A stretch of 61,773 nucleotides of DNA from DASSTY01 sp035760645 (lineage in GTDB: Bacteria; Gemmatimonadota; Gemmatimonadetes; Gemmatimonadales; GWC2-71-9), in NCBI GenBank assembly GCA_035760645.1, contig DASTSO010000035.1, forward strand, positions 1-61,773. Reading direction: 5' to 3'. Position numbers and translations under genes: made by a program. Below the pieces are notes generated by a model. It made no database searches, was not told the origin of the DNA, and saw nothing but the letters and a program-made list of their open reading frames with translations. Positions 18,201 through 31,157 of this stretch are shown here, in pieces. Every line of letters begins with the position of its first letter. Position 1 is the first letter of the stretch.

Positions 18201-18574
18201 GTGACCTCCTGCAGCTGCACCACCTGGCGCGCGAGCGTGAAGTCGACGCGCGAGCTCTGCGAGAGGCGCACCACGACGTTCTCGCGCAGGACCGGCTGGT
18301 AGCCGATCGCGCGCGCCGCGACGCGGTAGGAGTTGCCCGGCTCGAGGCCCGGGAGGTTGTAGCTGCCGTTCGGCCGCACGGCCACCGTGCGCTGCAGGCC
18401 GGTGGCCGTGTTCGTCACGACGATCGTCGCGTCCGCCACCGGCGTGCCGCTGCTGTCGGCGACCACGCCGGTGATGCCGCCCGTGGTGGTCTGGGCCTCG
18501 AGCCGGCCGCCCACGCCGGCCACGAGCGCCAGCACCGCGGCGACTCGACCTGCCTTACCAATCCATGACCTCAT
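15299..18574 (-). CDS. TonB-dependent receptor, Oar-like, with carboxypeptidase-regulatory domain
   Basis: The 1091-residue protein has a signal peptide (LEA|QTTT expected), a carboxypeptidase-regulatory-like domain (about 30-112), and a plug domain with the Oar-type sequence NNRFNTVQVDGATVNDRFG. A large beta-barrel follows, ending in phenylalanine (IQAGIRYAF), the standard outer-membrane assembly signal. Motifs GALINAVTKSGTNELHGSLY and GGSLGGPIIKDRAHFFLNLE are typical of the Oar subgroup. Substrate cannot be deduced; related receptors carry proteins, peptides or large glycans. It is transcribed toward lptG and ends at the shared terminator. The amino acid permease lies upstream on the same strand with 175 bp between. 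Confidence 0.9.
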   Translation of the reverse strand: MRSWIGKAGRVAAVLALVAGVGGRLEAQTTTGGITGVVADSSGTPVADATIVVTNTATGLQRTVAVRPNGSYNLPGLEPGNSYRVAARAIGYQPVLRENVVVRLSQSSRVDFTLARQVVQLQEVTATAPTGTEAEFSPDRQGAQTTITEKQLSSLPTMDRDFTDFVKLAPQVQVREGEGGISAAGQNNRFNTVQVDGATVNDRFGLGRTGQAGGQADGRSVGLEAVKEYQILLSPYDVRQGNFTGALINAVTKSGTNELHGSLYGTHRENSWAGFPVDQAEFKNWQYGGSLGGPIIKDRAHFFLNLERRDETQPAAGPYLGGPLPIAATQADVDAFNAAAKAKGLAGNGTLDLISNKRPLTNALGRIDYQLGANSRLVAKMQFNSANRDVFSRTTSATNPTLELSNNGYFFDNKTYNPSLQFITNFANGASNELIASANIIRDSRTPNVLEPLVVVQNFTAAGSPAPCGAPGGQCFSIRSGSEEFSQGNVLSQDIYELTNNLTLPVGRHNFTLGARWEGYKVRNLFAQNSYGTFQFDNLADFEAGNVEQYTIRVALPGTPGGDTRFRAGQFALYAQDDWDLSPTFTVSPGVRVDMPYFTTALNYDPRVIARFGEQKKPGGQLMVSPRLGFNWTDASLSTNQIRGGVGVFTGAPAFVWYSNAYANNGLGLVGLQCGGNGGVGGSGAPPVFNPDNVTNPTTACANGATVGAGGSIGEVDLIGQNTKFPQVLRANLAFDRALGGGVIGTLEGLYTKDLNNFFIVNRNLAAPAGTDVNGRVVYGTVAAGTGIPTTNFVDPIYAGSSGGVYELRNTSQGYNWSVTGQLRKSFGRDLQASVGYTYSESYDVQSFTSSRAVSNWRLSTIRAAADTVDQRTRSSFDRPHRVIANATYTLRWKLPTDISFTYVGQSGSPYTLITGGSSNRGDLNRNGNTGDDPIYIPTGVGDPKGPVFSSAAQELAFNEYIDGEACLRSQRGQLMQRNSCRNPWQNQLDMSIRQNLPVLNGNASFDLQIFNVLRMLDKDWGLVKTVNGDEFYTAQILNVTGATSEADAAQRRAVVTFDPKFLDQRFRPVSSGASINRSAYYIQAGIRYAF

Positions 18575-18685
18575 AGAAAGCCCTCGGGAAGGATGAGACC
18601 GCTACCCCACTCGCCCACGTCCCCGCCCCGGCCGCCGGCTCGGCGGCCCGCCGTTCCATGGTGTCGCAGAATCGTACGGCCGGGG

Positions 18686-18714
18686 CGCCCGGACGGATGG
18701 CCGGTCCGGGCGCG
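18686..18714 (-). terminator. Possible stem-loop after the APC permease gene
   Basis: Nine-base arms GCGCCCGGA/TCCGGGCGC with an 11-nt loop lie about 40 bp after the permease stop. No T-run follows. Confidence 0.35.
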
Positions 18715-18749
18715 ACAAGTATATCGTCCGATCCCGGGCTCCGGGAGGG

Positions 18750-20108
18750 TCAGGCCGGCTCCGTGACGCGGCGTGACCGCATCGTGACGGTGCGCCACAG
18801 GAACCAGGCCGGTACCCCCGCCAGGATGATGGCGAAGGTGATCCCGGTGTTGACCGGGTCGGTGATCAGCGCGTTCACGACCATCCCCACCGAGGCCACC
18901 AGGAAGAGGAGCGGCACCACCGGGTAGCCCAGCACCTTGTAGGGCCGCTCGAGGTCGGGCCGGCTGGCCCGCAGGACGAACACCGCCCCGACGGCCAGGG
19001 CGTAGAAGGGCCAGATGCCGAGGATGAACTTGTCGGCCAGCTGCTGGAAGTCGTTGAGCAGGACGTAGACGATGCCCAGGCAGGTCGCCAGCCCGATCGC
19101 CGTGGACGGCGTCTTGTAGCGCGGCGACACCCGCGCGATCCCCTGGAAGAAGAGCCCCCGGTCGGCCATGGCGAAGAAGACCCGCGGACCGGTCATCATC
19201 GAGCCGTTCAATGTCCCGAAGCAGGAGACGACGACGATGGCGCTCACCACCGCCGCACCCATCCGCCCCAGCAGCGGGATCCGCTCCGCCGCGGTCGCCG
19301 CGATCAGCTTCGCCTCGGCCATCTGCGGAATCGGCACCAGATAGAGGAAGGCGACGTTGATGAGCAGGTAGACGACGACGATCGCCAGCGTGCCGAGAAT
19401 GAGGGCGAGCGGGAGGTTGCGGGTCGGGTTCTTCACCTCGCCGCCCATGAAGGCGAGGTCGGCCCACCCGTCGTAGCTCCACATCACGGCCACCAGCACC
19501 GTGGCGAAGGCCGACACGTTCAGCCCCGTGGTCCACGCCGGCGAGAGATTGCCGAGACTGCCGTCGCCCGCCACGAAGGCGAGCAGCGCGAGCGCCGCGA
19601 GCGCGCCGTACTTGGCCACCGTGGTCAGGTTCATCACCACCGCGGCGAGATTGACGCCGGCGTAGTTGAGGATCCCGACGAGGAGCACCGCCCCCGCGGC
19701 CACGTACCGCACGGTCATCGGCGAGAAGTGGAAGAAGTACCCCAGGTACTCGGCGAAGATCGTGGCGATGGCCCCCAGCGCCGAGGCGCGCACCACCGTC
19801 AGCTCGGCCCAGCCGAAGAGAAAGGCCGGGAACGGCCCGAACGCCTCGAGGATGTAGGCGAAGACCCCGCCCGAGCGCGGCAGCGCCGCCGAGAGCTCGG
19901 CCAGCGTGAGCGCGCCGCACAGCGCCACGAGCCCGCCCACGACCCACGCCAGGAGCACCGGCCCCGGACTGCCGAGGCTCGCCGCCACGGTGGCCGGCAC
20001 GCGGAAGATGCCGCTGCCGATGGTCGAGCCGATGAGCACGGCGATGGCGCTGGCCAGACCGAGGTGGCGGGGCAGACGTTCGCCCCAGGCGTCACGTTCA
20101 GCGGTCAT
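18750..20108 (-). CDS. APC-family amino acid permease
   Basis: The 452-residue protein has about 12 predicted membrane helices. The first, containing IAVLIGSTIGSGIFRVPATV, is the APC superfamily substrate-binding signature GSxIGSGIF. Such permeases import amino acids or exchange them across the inner membrane; the sequence does not identify the substrate. The start at 20108 has GAGGAC seven bases upstream, and a longer in-frame extension lacks membrane character. It is divergent from the heme synthase fusion, sharing a 155-bp gap. No metabolic gene beside it points to a particular amino acid. Confidence 0.88.
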   Translation of the reverse strand: MTAERDAWGERLPRHLGLASAIAVLIGSTIGSGIFRVPATVAASLGSPGPVLLAWVVGGLVALCGALTLAELSAALPRSGGVFAYILEAFGPFPAFLFGWAELTVVRASALGAIATIFAEYLGYFFHFSPMTVRYVAAGAVLLVGILNYAGVNLAAVVMNLTTVAKYGALAALALLAFVAGDGSLGNLSPAWTTGLNVSAFATVLVAVMWSYDGWADLAFMGGEVKNPTRNLPLALILGTLAIVVVYLLINVAFLYLVPIPQMAEAKLIAATAAERIPLLGRMGAAVVSAIVVVSCFGTLNGSMMTGPRVFFAMADRGLFFQGIARVSPRYKTPSTAIGLATCLGIVYVLLNDFQQLADKFILGIWPFYALAVGAVFVLRASRPDLERPYKVLGYPVVPLLFLVASVGMVVNALITDPVNTGITFAIILAGVPAWFLWRTVTMRSRRVTEPA

Positions 20109-20263
20109 GCGGGGTCCTCGAAAAGCACGGAGAAGAGCACGGAAGTGTCGGGCGGGAAGCACGTAACATCGGTCGGCGGCCGCGGCTTGACAAGGGCGCG
20201 CACGGGGCCGTTCTTTCCCTCGCGCTCGGCCCCCCGGGCCGGACACCTTGTGAGGCCTATTAA

Positions 20264-22315
<2,052 letters not shown>

Positions 22316-22325
22316 GACCCGCCGC

Positions 22326-24146
<1,821 letters not shown>

Positions 24147-24170
24147 GCGCCGGCCGGGTCCACGACGAAA

Positions 24171-24206
24171 CGAACGGGGCGGATCCATGCGGATCCGCCC
24201 CGTTCG
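24171..24206. terminator. Strong stem-loop between convergent genes
   Basis: A perfect 16-bp stem CGAACGGGGCGGATCC with loop ATGC lies between the convergent ABC exporter and GWxTD genes. It is followed by GGCATTCGGG on the plus strand. Confidence 0.8.
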
Positions 24207-24260
24207 GCATTCGGGCCTCGGCGCTCCGGGCCGGGCGTGGGAGCCCGGCCCGGGGCGGGC

Positions 24261-25685
24261 TCACGGCTGGTTCATCAGGTCGACGCCCAGATACCGGCCG
24301 ATGTCGACCACCGCCTCGCGCCCCATGATGTCGCGCCAGGTGGGGAGGCTGTTCTCGCCGCGGTCGTTGGTGAAGATCAGGGAGTAGTTGCCCACCCCCG
24401 TGCGGTCCGCGAACAGGTAATAGCGGTAGCGGTCGCGGGTATAGCGCCAGAGGATGTAGGCCGGCGCGCGCAGCTCCTGCGGGCGCGAATAGACGTCGTC
24501 GGGCGCCCCGTTCTTGGCGTAGATGCGGCCGCGGTCGGTCCGCCAGCCCGGCGTGCTGCCGGCGCGGGTCCCGCGGTCGCGGTACTCCCGGTTGGCGTAG
24601 TCGATGGCGCCGTAGAACTGCTCGCGGGCCTCGTTGCGCGCGGTACCGGGCGTGGGGTCGCGCTTCTGCCAGAACTGGGTGAGGAAGTTGCGCTTGCCTG
24701 TCGTCGAGAGCTCCTTCGTCCACGGCTTGAGCTCGCCGCTGCGTGCGATGTAGAGGAGCGGCGCGTAGGCGCTGTCGAGCCCGGTCTCGCCCATGTTGCC
24801 GAAGTAGCCCTCGTCGCTCACCGACTCGGCCCGGCGCCGCACCGTGTCGCGCGCGAGCGCCACCTGCAGCGAGCCCATCGTGAAGGGCGCCGTGCGGGTG
24901 ATCGTGTGGCCGTCGGTGGTCACCTTCATGCGCATCTCGTAGTCGCCGCTCGGCAGGCCCTCGAGGTCGATACTCCCCTTCAGGACCCCGCCGCCGGGGG
25001 CGACGCGCACCGTCTGGTCCGGCGTCTGGACCAGGGCCTTCCCCGCCGTGTCCACCACGGCGACCGACATGGTGGCCGGCTGCTCCTGCGCCGAGGTCGT
25101 GTAGACCTCCATCAGGTAGTAGGCCGTCGCGTGGCCCGGCAGCGGCTGCAGGCGGAGGTGCGCCGTCGGCAGGTACATCGTGTTGCCGCGGCGCAGCTCG
25201 CCGGGGCGCGGGACGGTGTCGGCCTCGGTCGCCTGGCGCATGCTGGGCGAGAGGAGGAGGTCCGAGGCCTCGGGCATCGAGGCGAAGGCGACGATCTCCT
25301 TCGTGCCCTCGAGCCGGCGGCCCGAGGCCGAATCCTCGACTCCCACGACCAGCCGGTAGCGCCCCGGCGTGGTCGGGAACTCGGCCACCTCCATCCCGCT
25401 CGCCCCGGGGATCGCGGCGAGCTCGGCCGGGACCGGCGTCGTCCAGGACTGGTTGGCCAGGGTCAGGCCGGAGGAGTCGGTCACCTTCATGGTGACCCGG
25501 TAGTTGAGCGCGCCCGCGCCGGACTGGAGGGCGGCGTAGGGGATCTCCACGAACGCCTTGACCATCGTCCGGTTGCCGTCGGCGCGATAGAAGCGGACCG
25601 TGCCGATGGCCAGGTCGGGGGCAGCGGGGGCCGGGACCTGGGTCAGGCCGAGGAGGGCCAGGGCGGCAAGGGTCACACGATACAT
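24261..25685 (-). CDS. GWxTD domain-containing exported protein
   Basis: The 474-residue protein begins with a hydrophobic export signal (MYRVTLAALALLGLTQVPAP). The first part is beta-rich and repeats phrases such as GRYRLVVGVEDSASGRRLEG and GDYEMRMKVTTDGHTITRT. The C-terminal third carries the diagnostic GWRTDRGRIYAKNGAPDD near residues 378-395, the GWxTD signature, preceded by FLTQFWQKRDPTPGTARNE. This family is found in Bacteroidota, Gemmatimonadota and relatives, and its role is unknown to me. It is the last gene of the surface-protein block, after the PorV/PorQ barrel, but a hairpin lies between them, so it may also have its own promoter. Confidence 0.88.
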   Translation of the reverse strand: MYRVTLAALALLGLTQVPAPAAPDLAIGTVRFYRADGNRTMVKAFVEIPYAALQSGAGALNYRVTMKVTDSSGLTLANQSWTTPVPAELAAIPGASGMEVAEFPTTPGRYRLVVGVEDSASGRRLEGTKEIVAFASMPEASDLLLSPSMRQATEADTVPRPGELRRGNTMYLPTAHLRLQPLPGHATAYYLMEVYTTSAQEQPATMSVAVVDTAGKALVQTPDQTVRVAPGGGVLKGSIDLEGLPSGDYEMRMKVTTDGHTITRTAPFTMGSLQVALARDTVRRRAESVSDEGYFGNMGETGLDSAYAPLLYIARSGELKPWTKELSTTGKRNFLTQFWQKRDPTPGTARNEAREQFYGAIDYANREYRDRGTRAGSTPGWRTDRGRIYAKNGAPDDVYSRPQELRAPAYILWRYTRDRYRYYLFADRTGVGNYSLIFTNDRGENSLPTWRDIMGREAVVDIGRYLGVDLMNQP

Positions 25686-25781
25686 TGGGGTGCCTCGAAC
25701 GTCGGAAAAGTAGGGATGGGACGGTCTAAGAGACGCGCCAACCGGTCCGGGATGGACAGGGGCCGCGTCCGGCCAAACGAG

Positions 25782-25807
25782 GACGGCGGCCCCGGAAGGC
25801 CGCCGTC
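25782..25807 (-). terminator. Stem-loop after the PorV/PorQ gene
   Basis: A 10-bp stem GACGGCGGCC/GGCCGCCGTC with 6-nt loop lies 54 bp after the PorV/PorQ-family stop, between it and the GWxTD gene. Confidence 0.6.
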
Positions 25808-25860
25808 TCGTTGGTGGTGCATCGTCCCGGCCCGGCCGGCGGCGTCGCTGGAAGCGGCGC

Positions 25861-26994
25861 TTACCAGCCGAGGCTGAGGGAGAAGAAGTTCGTCGGCCCG
25901 AGAATGCCCATGTACTTGTAGGCGTAGTCGAAGCCGATGTTGAAGTTGCCGCTGGCGTAGTTCAGCCCGCCACCGACGGCCAGGCCCTGCAGGTTCTCCT
26001 CGTCGCTGAGCGCGCTCTGCGTCGGGTCCTGGAGGGTGAAGTTGTTGGCCGGCGCGTAGCTGTAGCTGCCCCGGAGCGCGAAGCCGAAGCCCGAGCCGCC
26101 GAGGTGGTTGGCCGCGAACTCGGTGCCGGCCGTGAAGCCCGCCTTGTTGCTCGTCGGCTGGTTGAACTCGCCGAGGATGGTGAGGCGGCTGTTCTCCCGC
26201 GGGAGGAGGTCGTAGGCCAGGCCCACGCGGAAGACCGTCGGCAGAGCGAAGTCCTTGGTCTTGAACTCGGCCGGCTGCGGGATGGTCGGCACGCTGGGCT
26301 CGCCCGGCAGCGGCGTGCGCGGCACCTCGGCGTCGATCGCGGTGCCCGAGTAGCTCAGGTTCGACCCGAGGTTCTGCAGGGTGAAGCTGAAGCGGATCGG
26401 GTGGTTGTTCAGCGCCGCGTGGAAGCTGGTACCGAAGTCCACGGCGAAGGCGTTGCCCTTGACGTCACCGAGCTGGTCGAAGATGAACTTGCCGGTGATG
26501 CCCGCGCTGAAGCGGTCGGAGAAGTTCTGGGCGAAGGTGAGGCCGGCGAACGTCTCGTTGACCGAGTACACCGAGCCCGTCCCCTCCGGCTGGTCCGGCG
26601 TGTAGACCGGCTGGTTGCTGAAGCCGAAGGTGCCGAGCTGCACACCGAAGGCGCGCTGGCCGCCCGAGAACGGGAGGACCAGGCCGCCCCAGCTGTAGCG
26701 CGTGTCGGCGACGTAGTCGTACGTCGACAGCATCACGCCGGGCCGGGAGACGAGCGCCGCGCCACCGGGGTTGTAGTAGAGCGCACTGGCGTCGTTGGCG
26801 AGCGCGGCGTAGGCGCCACCCAGCGCCGTGCCGCGGGCGCCGGCGCCGAGCAGCAGGAACTCGGCCGACGTCGTGCCGTAGGACGTGTTGTCCTGGTTGC
26901 CGGTGCCCACCGTGCCTTGCGCCGACGCGACCGCCGGCGCACCGCTCAGCAGGGCCACGACCAGGGCAAGCCGTCGTGCAGAAAACTGAGTCAT
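25861..26994 (-). CDS. PorV/PorQ-family outer-membrane beta-barrel protein
   Basis: The 377-residue protein has a clear signal peptide (ASA|QGTV expected). It opens with the PorV/PorQ family signature FLLLGAGARGTALGGAYAAL followed by ALYYNPGGAAL, then alternating beta strands ending FFSLSLGW. In Bacteroidota PorV is the outer-membrane shuttle that takes cargo from the SprA channel to the attachment complex; PorQ has a related role. The gene lies directly after the 1333-residue secreted protein, with a 72-bp gap holding a hairpin. This matches the frequent linkage of PorV-like barrels with secreted cargo. Family membership is clear; whether it is PorV or another member is not. Confidence 0.88.
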   Translation of the reverse strand: MTQFSARRLALVVALLSGAPAVASAQGTVGTGNQDNTSYGTTSAEFLLLGAGARGTALGGAYAALANDASALYYNPGGAALVSRPGVMLSTYDYVADTRYSWGGLVLPFSGGQRAFGVQLGTFGFSNQPVYTPDQPEGTGSVYSVNETFAGLTFAQNFSDRFSAGITGKFIFDQLGDVKGNAFAVDFGTSFHAALNNHPIRFSFTLQNLGSNLSYSGTAIDAEVPRTPLPGEPSVPTIPQPAEFKTKDFALPTVFRVGLAYDLLPRENSRLTILGEFNQPTSNKAGFTAGTEFAANHLGGSGFGFALRGSYSYAPANNFTLQDPTQSALSDEENLQGLAVGGGLNYASGNFNIGFDYAYKYMGILGPTNFFSLSLGW

Positions 26995-27024
26995 AAAATC
27001 GAACTCTCCTGGATTCGCGGGATG

Positions 27025-27048
27025 GGGCGGGTCCGGGGGGACCCGCCC
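27025..27048 (-). terminator. Stem-loop between the cargo-like gene and PorV/PorQ gene
   Basis: A 10-bp stem GGGCGGGTCC/GGACCCGCCC with GGGG loop lies just after the stop of the 1333-residue protein. It may attenuate rather than stop transcription into the barrel gene. Confidence 0.55.
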
Positions 27049-27066
27049 GCACCACCGCGGTGGCCG

Positions 27067-30000
27067 TTACTGGGCGAAGTTGACGACCGTGAACCGGCCG
27101 ACTCGCCGCGCGTCGCCCGACTCGATGTGGTAGAAGTACACACCGCTGGCGACGACCTGGTTGTTGCGGTTACGCAGGTCCCAGTTCTCCTCGCTCGCGA
27201 TCCCCGACGTGCCGCCGTTGTGCTCGATGACCTTCACCAGCACGCCACTCGACGAGTAGATGCGGATGAGCGCCTTGGCCGGCAGGTTGACGAACTTGAG
27301 CGTCTTGAACTCGGTCGCCTGCTCGTACGCGTTGGTGACGTAGTACGGATCGGGCACGGTGTGCACGCGCTCGAGGTCCGTCTTCGTCGCCGCCACGACC
27401 TGGTTGACCGCCGTCAGGTTGCCCTGCAGCGCCACGCCCGAGGCCGAGAGAGTACGCGGCTGCGGGAAGAACTTGTACGGCCCGTAGTTCCCGTTGACGC
27501 CGTTACCACCCGAGATCGCGCCGATGTACGTGCGGAGCGACCAGACCGTGCCCTTGGCCGGCAGCGCGCCGCCCGGGACCTCGACCATGAAGACGTGGCC
27601 GGGCATGTAGAGCAGGAAGCCGGGGTTCGGCTCCGCGGCGGTGGTCTTGGCGCTGGCCGGCGTGCCGGCCATCATCGCGACCGGGCCCGGGACCACGGTG
27701 TTGCTGAGCTTAATGGGAGCCGCCGCGGTGCACTTGATGCGGCTCTGCACCGCGCCGAAGTTGATCAGCGGCAGGACGCAGCCGATGTCGGTCGGCGTGA
27801 GCTCGGGGCGGGCGTCGAACGTGCCCGGCACGTTGCTGGCGGCCTGGGTCAGGACGCCCCAGCTCGAGCCCATGGCGGTGTCGAACGGCACCGGGACGTT
27901 GTGCGTCACGTCGATGACCGAGTCGATGACGCCCGCGTCACCCCAGTAGAGGTTGAAGTCCGCCGCGCGGGCCGCGCCGCCGAGGGCGCCGTGGATTTCG
28001 CGCCACGCGCTCGAGACCGTCACGTAGGCGAGCGGCTCGTGGATCACCGAGGCCCCGGGCACCGCGCCGGCGTTGTTGTAGCCGGTCTGCGACGAGTTGT
28101 TGCCGAGGATGAACTGGTACGGGTTGGTCCCGTTCGGGTTGTCCACCGTCTCGTTCTTCTGCGGCGACGGACCCTCGAACCAGCGCGAGCCGTTGTACTC
28201 GCAGCCCAGGCCCTCGTCGTCCGACGGGAAGCCGTCGGCGCCGTTGACGCAGCCGCGGCCGTACTGACCCGTGTAGTAGTCACCGGTCAGCGAGAGCCGG
28301 GCACTGGCGTTGAGGAGGTAGGTCCCCCCGCCCGCGCCGAAGCGGCTGGCCAGCGAGCCCGTCACCGGGAGCGCCGGGAAGTAGGCCGAGTTGGTCTGAT
28401 CGGCGTCGGGGGCCGCATGCTGCACGACCGAGAGCTGGAACGGCGTCTTGTCGCCGGTGCCCGAGATGCCGGTCAGGAAGTAGGTGGTCGGGATGCCGTC
28501 GAACGACGAGCCGAGCTGCAGGCTGTCGAGGACGACCGAGAACGACCCGCTGCCCGAGAGAACGTCGGCCGGGAGGTTGGCCAGGCCGATCTGCCACGCG
28601 TTGGCCGGCGGCATCGGGCCGGCGAACTTGCCGGTGGCCGGGTCGAGCGCCGGCACCGCCTTGCCGCTGTCGAGCGCGACGCCGCGGCCCGTGAGGGTCA
28701 CGACGACGTTGGCCTTCGCCTGCAGGTTGCTGGCACCGGCCTGCGGCACGACCGCCTTGGTCACCGACTTCGGCGACTCGAGGGACGACGGACCCGAGGT
28801 GATCGAGTTCACGTCGAACGCCGTCACGGAGTAGAAGTAGCGGAACCCGTTGCGGACGTTGCGGTCGGTGTACGAGAACGGCACGCCCGTGTCGCCGAGG
28901 TCCGGCAGGCCGCTGCCGCCGCCCGAGACGAGCGTGTCGGTGCCGCCCGGCAGGATCGCCGCCGACTGCGAGAGGTTGCGGATGTAGGAGGTCGTGTCGG
29001 CCTTCGTCACGACGGTGCCCACCATCTCGAGCGTGTCGATCGAGACGATCACCGTGTCGATGACTTCGCCCATCTGCGGCGTGCGGCCGCCCGGCTTGAC
29101 CTGAATGATCTGGCCGACGAGCGGGATCTCGACGTTCGAGGTCGGCTGGGTACCCGGCGGCACGCGATCGAACGGGCAGGTCGCGTTGCGGGTGGCCGGG
29201 ATGCCGAGCTCCGGGGCGCAGGCGGCCGTCGGATTGACCTGGCCGGTGTAGTCCCGGATGAAGGTGCCGGCGTAGTCGAACTGCGCGACGAGCGACAGCT
29301 CGTTCGGCGAGTCGACGCGGCCGCGGTAGATCCGGTAGCCCTCGATGTCGAACTGACGGTAGTTCGGGTCGAAGAGCGGGTTGGCGACGAGCGCGCCGGT
29401 GATCGGATCCGGCACCAGCGGCTGCGAGGCGACGTTGAAGTACGCGTCACCCGACCGCTCGCTCGGCGTGGGCCGCCAGATGACCGTCACCTGGTTGTCG
29501 CCCGGGACGAGGAAGAAGTCCGGCGCCGACGGCGCCTCCGGGAGGAGGAAGCCGTTGTTGAAGATGCTCTGCGCCACGAGGGCCTTGTCGAGCAGCGAGC
29601 CCTTGACGACGCGGAACTCGCCCTGCTGCGGCTTGCCGTCGCCGTTGGCGTCGTGCCAGCCGGCGTAGCCGGTGAGCGAGTCGACCATGTTGACCGCGCC
29701 CGGCGTCGTCAGCTTCGTGACGTTGTTCGTCGCCAGCGGGTCGCCCGGCTTCAGGTCGCCGCCCGGCACGAAGCTGGCCACCTTCGTCGGCGCGGCGTTG
29801 ATGTACGCCACGACGATCGACTTGAACTCGCCCGGCTTCAGCTCCAGGCCCGTCGAGGACTGGAAGAAGCGGGTGTCCGAGGCGCTCTGGTTGACGAAGC
29901 AGACGTTCGCCGCGGCGCCGCCGGGGATGTTGCAGGCGTTGTCCACGCCCGGCTGCAGCTTGCCCGAGAGATAGCGGTAGAGCTGCTTGACGTCGCGCGG

Positions 30001-31068
30001 GTCGTTGAAGTTCGAGCCGCCGTTGACGGTGTTCGAGAAGAGCTGAATGGCGCCCGGACCGTCCGGGCTCTTCAGGTACTTCACGCCGATGAAGCCGACG
30101 CCGGCGAACTGGTTGCCACCGAAGATCGACGGATCGAACTGCCAGCCGGCCGGCTGGTCGAACGCCTGCTCGTAGGCGAAGCCGAGGGCGAACGGGAGGT
30201 TCACCGTCGAGTAGTTGACGCCCGCCGAGGCGACGTCCGGGTCCATCGCGAAGGCCGCGTACAGGTCGGTCAGCGTGTAGCCGCCGGCCGGCAGGCCCGG
30301 GTTGAGTTCCTGGAACTTCTTGCCCTGCGCGATCGCGATCTCGCGCATGCCCGGGCGGATCGCGGCGTAGTCGGCCGGGTTGCCCGAGGTGATGTTGTAG
30401 AAGGTGTAGATGAAGTAGAGGATGTCCTCGTTGCCGGTCGGGTAGTTGAACCCGAGGCCGCGCTGCTCGACGAGGACGCCCAGCGGGTGGTCACGGCCCG
30501 CCTTGAAGGCCGGGTTGCCGTCCCAGGTCAGCCACCACACGTCGCCCTGGCCGGCGTTGACGCGGCCGCGGAGGACGGGGTTGAAGATCGTCTCGTTGGC
30601 GTCGCCCTGGGGGACGAGCGCCGCCTGCGGCCAGCTGGCCGCGTCGGCGGGGTTCGACGAGTTGTAGATCGGCTGGACCTGCTCGCCGTGCTGGGTGGTG
30701 CCCTTCGGGTCGAACAGGAAGGCGCCGGTGATGTCACCCGCCCACTGGCCGCCGTCGGAGCCGATCTTGCCGGCGATCTGCAGGCCCGAGTTGAAGATGT
30801 ACTGGTCGCCGGTGCCCTTCGGCCAGAACCCGCCGCCGATGGTCGAGGAGCCGAGAGAGTCGACGCAGACCTCGCCACCGCTCGAAAGGCCGCAGTAGAT
30901 GCGGTTGATCGTCATGGCGCCCAGGGGCCGCGAGAAGAGGCGGAACCCTTGGCGAGGGCGGGCGCCCGGCTCGGGCTTCGCCGACGCGACCGACGGCGCC
31001 AGGGCCGTCAGCGCGAGGGCGAAGAGCCCCGCGAGCGCGGCCCCCCTCGTACGGAAGATAGAGTGCAT
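27067..31068 (-). CDS. Large secreted protein with fibronectin-type and C-terminal FlgD-like domain
   Basis: The 1333-residue protein has a signal peptide (ASA|KPEP). A fibronectin type III-like region lies near residues 510-740 (SAPDFFLVPGDNQVTVIWRP, then FDIEGYRIYRG and FRYFYSVTAFD). The C-terminal domain has LPAKALIRIYSSSGVLVKVI, NWDLRNRNNQVVASGVYFYH and ends GRFTVVNFAQ. That end matches FlgD-like immunoglobulin folds, which resemble the type A sorting domains of type IX cargo. The N-terminal 450 residues are not recognisable to me. The context (TonB-dependent receptor upstream, PorV/PorQ barrel downstream) supports a surface or secreted product, perhaps forming a complex with the receptor. 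No enzymatic motif is visible. Confidence 0.82.
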   Translation of the reverse strand: MHSIFRTRGAALAGLFALALTALAPSVASAKPEPGARPRQGFRLFSRPLGAMTINRIYCGLSSGGEVCVDSLGSSTIGGGFWPKGTGDQYIFNSGLQIAGKIGSDGGQWAGDITGAFLFDPKGTTQHGEQVQPIYNSSNPADAASWPQAALVPQGDANETIFNPVLRGRVNAGQGDVWWLTWDGNPAFKAGRDHPLGVLVEQRGLGFNYPTGNEDILYFIYTFYNITSGNPADYAAIRPGMREIAIAQGKKFQELNPGLPAGGYTLTDLYAAFAMDPDVASAGVNYSTVNLPFALGFAYEQAFDQPAGWQFDPSIFGGNQFAGVGFIGVKYLKSPDGPGAIQLFSNTVNGGSNFNDPRDVKQLYRYLSGKLQPGVDNACNIPGGAAANVCFVNQSASDTRFFQSSTGLELKPGEFKSIVVAYINAAPTKVASFVPGGDLKPGDPLATNNVTKLTTPGAVNMVDSLTGYAGWHDANGDGKPQQGEFRVVKGSLLDKALVAQSIFNNGFLLPEAPSAPDFFLVPGDNQVTVIWRPTPSERSGDAYFNVASQPLVPDPITGALVANPLFDPNYRQFDIEGYRIYRGRVDSPNELSLVAQFDYAGTFIRDYTGQVNPTAACAPELGIPATRNATCPFDRVPPGTQPTSNVEIPLVGQIIQVKPGGRTPQMGEVIDTVIVSIDTLEMVGTVVTKADTTSYIRNLSQSAAILPGGTDTLVSGGGSGLPDLGDTGVPFSYTDRNVRNGFRYFYSVTAFDVNSITSGPSSLESPKSVTKAVVPQAGASNLQAKANVVVTLTGRGVALDSGKAVPALDPATGKFAGPMPPANAWQIGLANLPADVLSGSGSFSVVLDSLQLGSSFDGIPTTYFLTGISGTGDKTPFQLSVVQHAAPDADQTNSAYFPALPVTGSLASRFGAGGGTYLLNASARLSLTGDYYTGQYGRGCVNGADGFPSDDEGLGCEYNGSRWFEGPSPQKNETVDNPNGTNPYQFILGNNSSQTGYNNAGAVPGASVIHEPLAYVTVSSAWREIHGALGGAARAADFNLYWGDAGVIDSVIDVTHNVPVPFDTAMGSSWGVLTQAASNVPGTFDARPELTPTDIGCVLPLINFGAVQSRIKCTAAAPIKLSNTVVPGPVAMMAGTPASAKTTAAEPNPGFLLYMPGHVFMVEVPGGALPAKGTVWSLRTYIGAISGGNGVNGNYGPYKFFPQPRTLSASGVALQGNLTAVNQVVAATKTDLERVHTVPDPYYVTNAYEQATEFKTLKFVNLPAKALIRIYSSSGVLVKVIEHNGGTSGIASEENWDLRNRNNQVVASGVYFYHIESGDARRVGRFTVVNFAQ

Positions 31069-31109
31069 TGCGTCCTCGTTCGAGAGAAAAGACGGTGCGC
31101 CTGCCGCGG

Positions 31110-31137
31110 GCCGCCCGCCCCGGAAGAGACGGGCGGC
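31110..31137 (-). terminator. Stem-loop after the second TonB-dependent receptor
   Basis: An 8-bp stem GCCGCCCG/CGGGCGGC with a 12-nt loop lies 21 bp after the receptor stop. The stem can be extended through a one-base bulge. There is no T-run, so partial read-through is likely. Confidence 0.5.
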
Positions 31138-31157
31138 CGCGCGGACGAGCGTGATGC

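Noticed and set aside
20187..20192. TTGACA as a promoter for the heme synthase fusion
   Set aside because: The expected -10 position reads GTTCTT, a poor match, so it is not listed as a feature.
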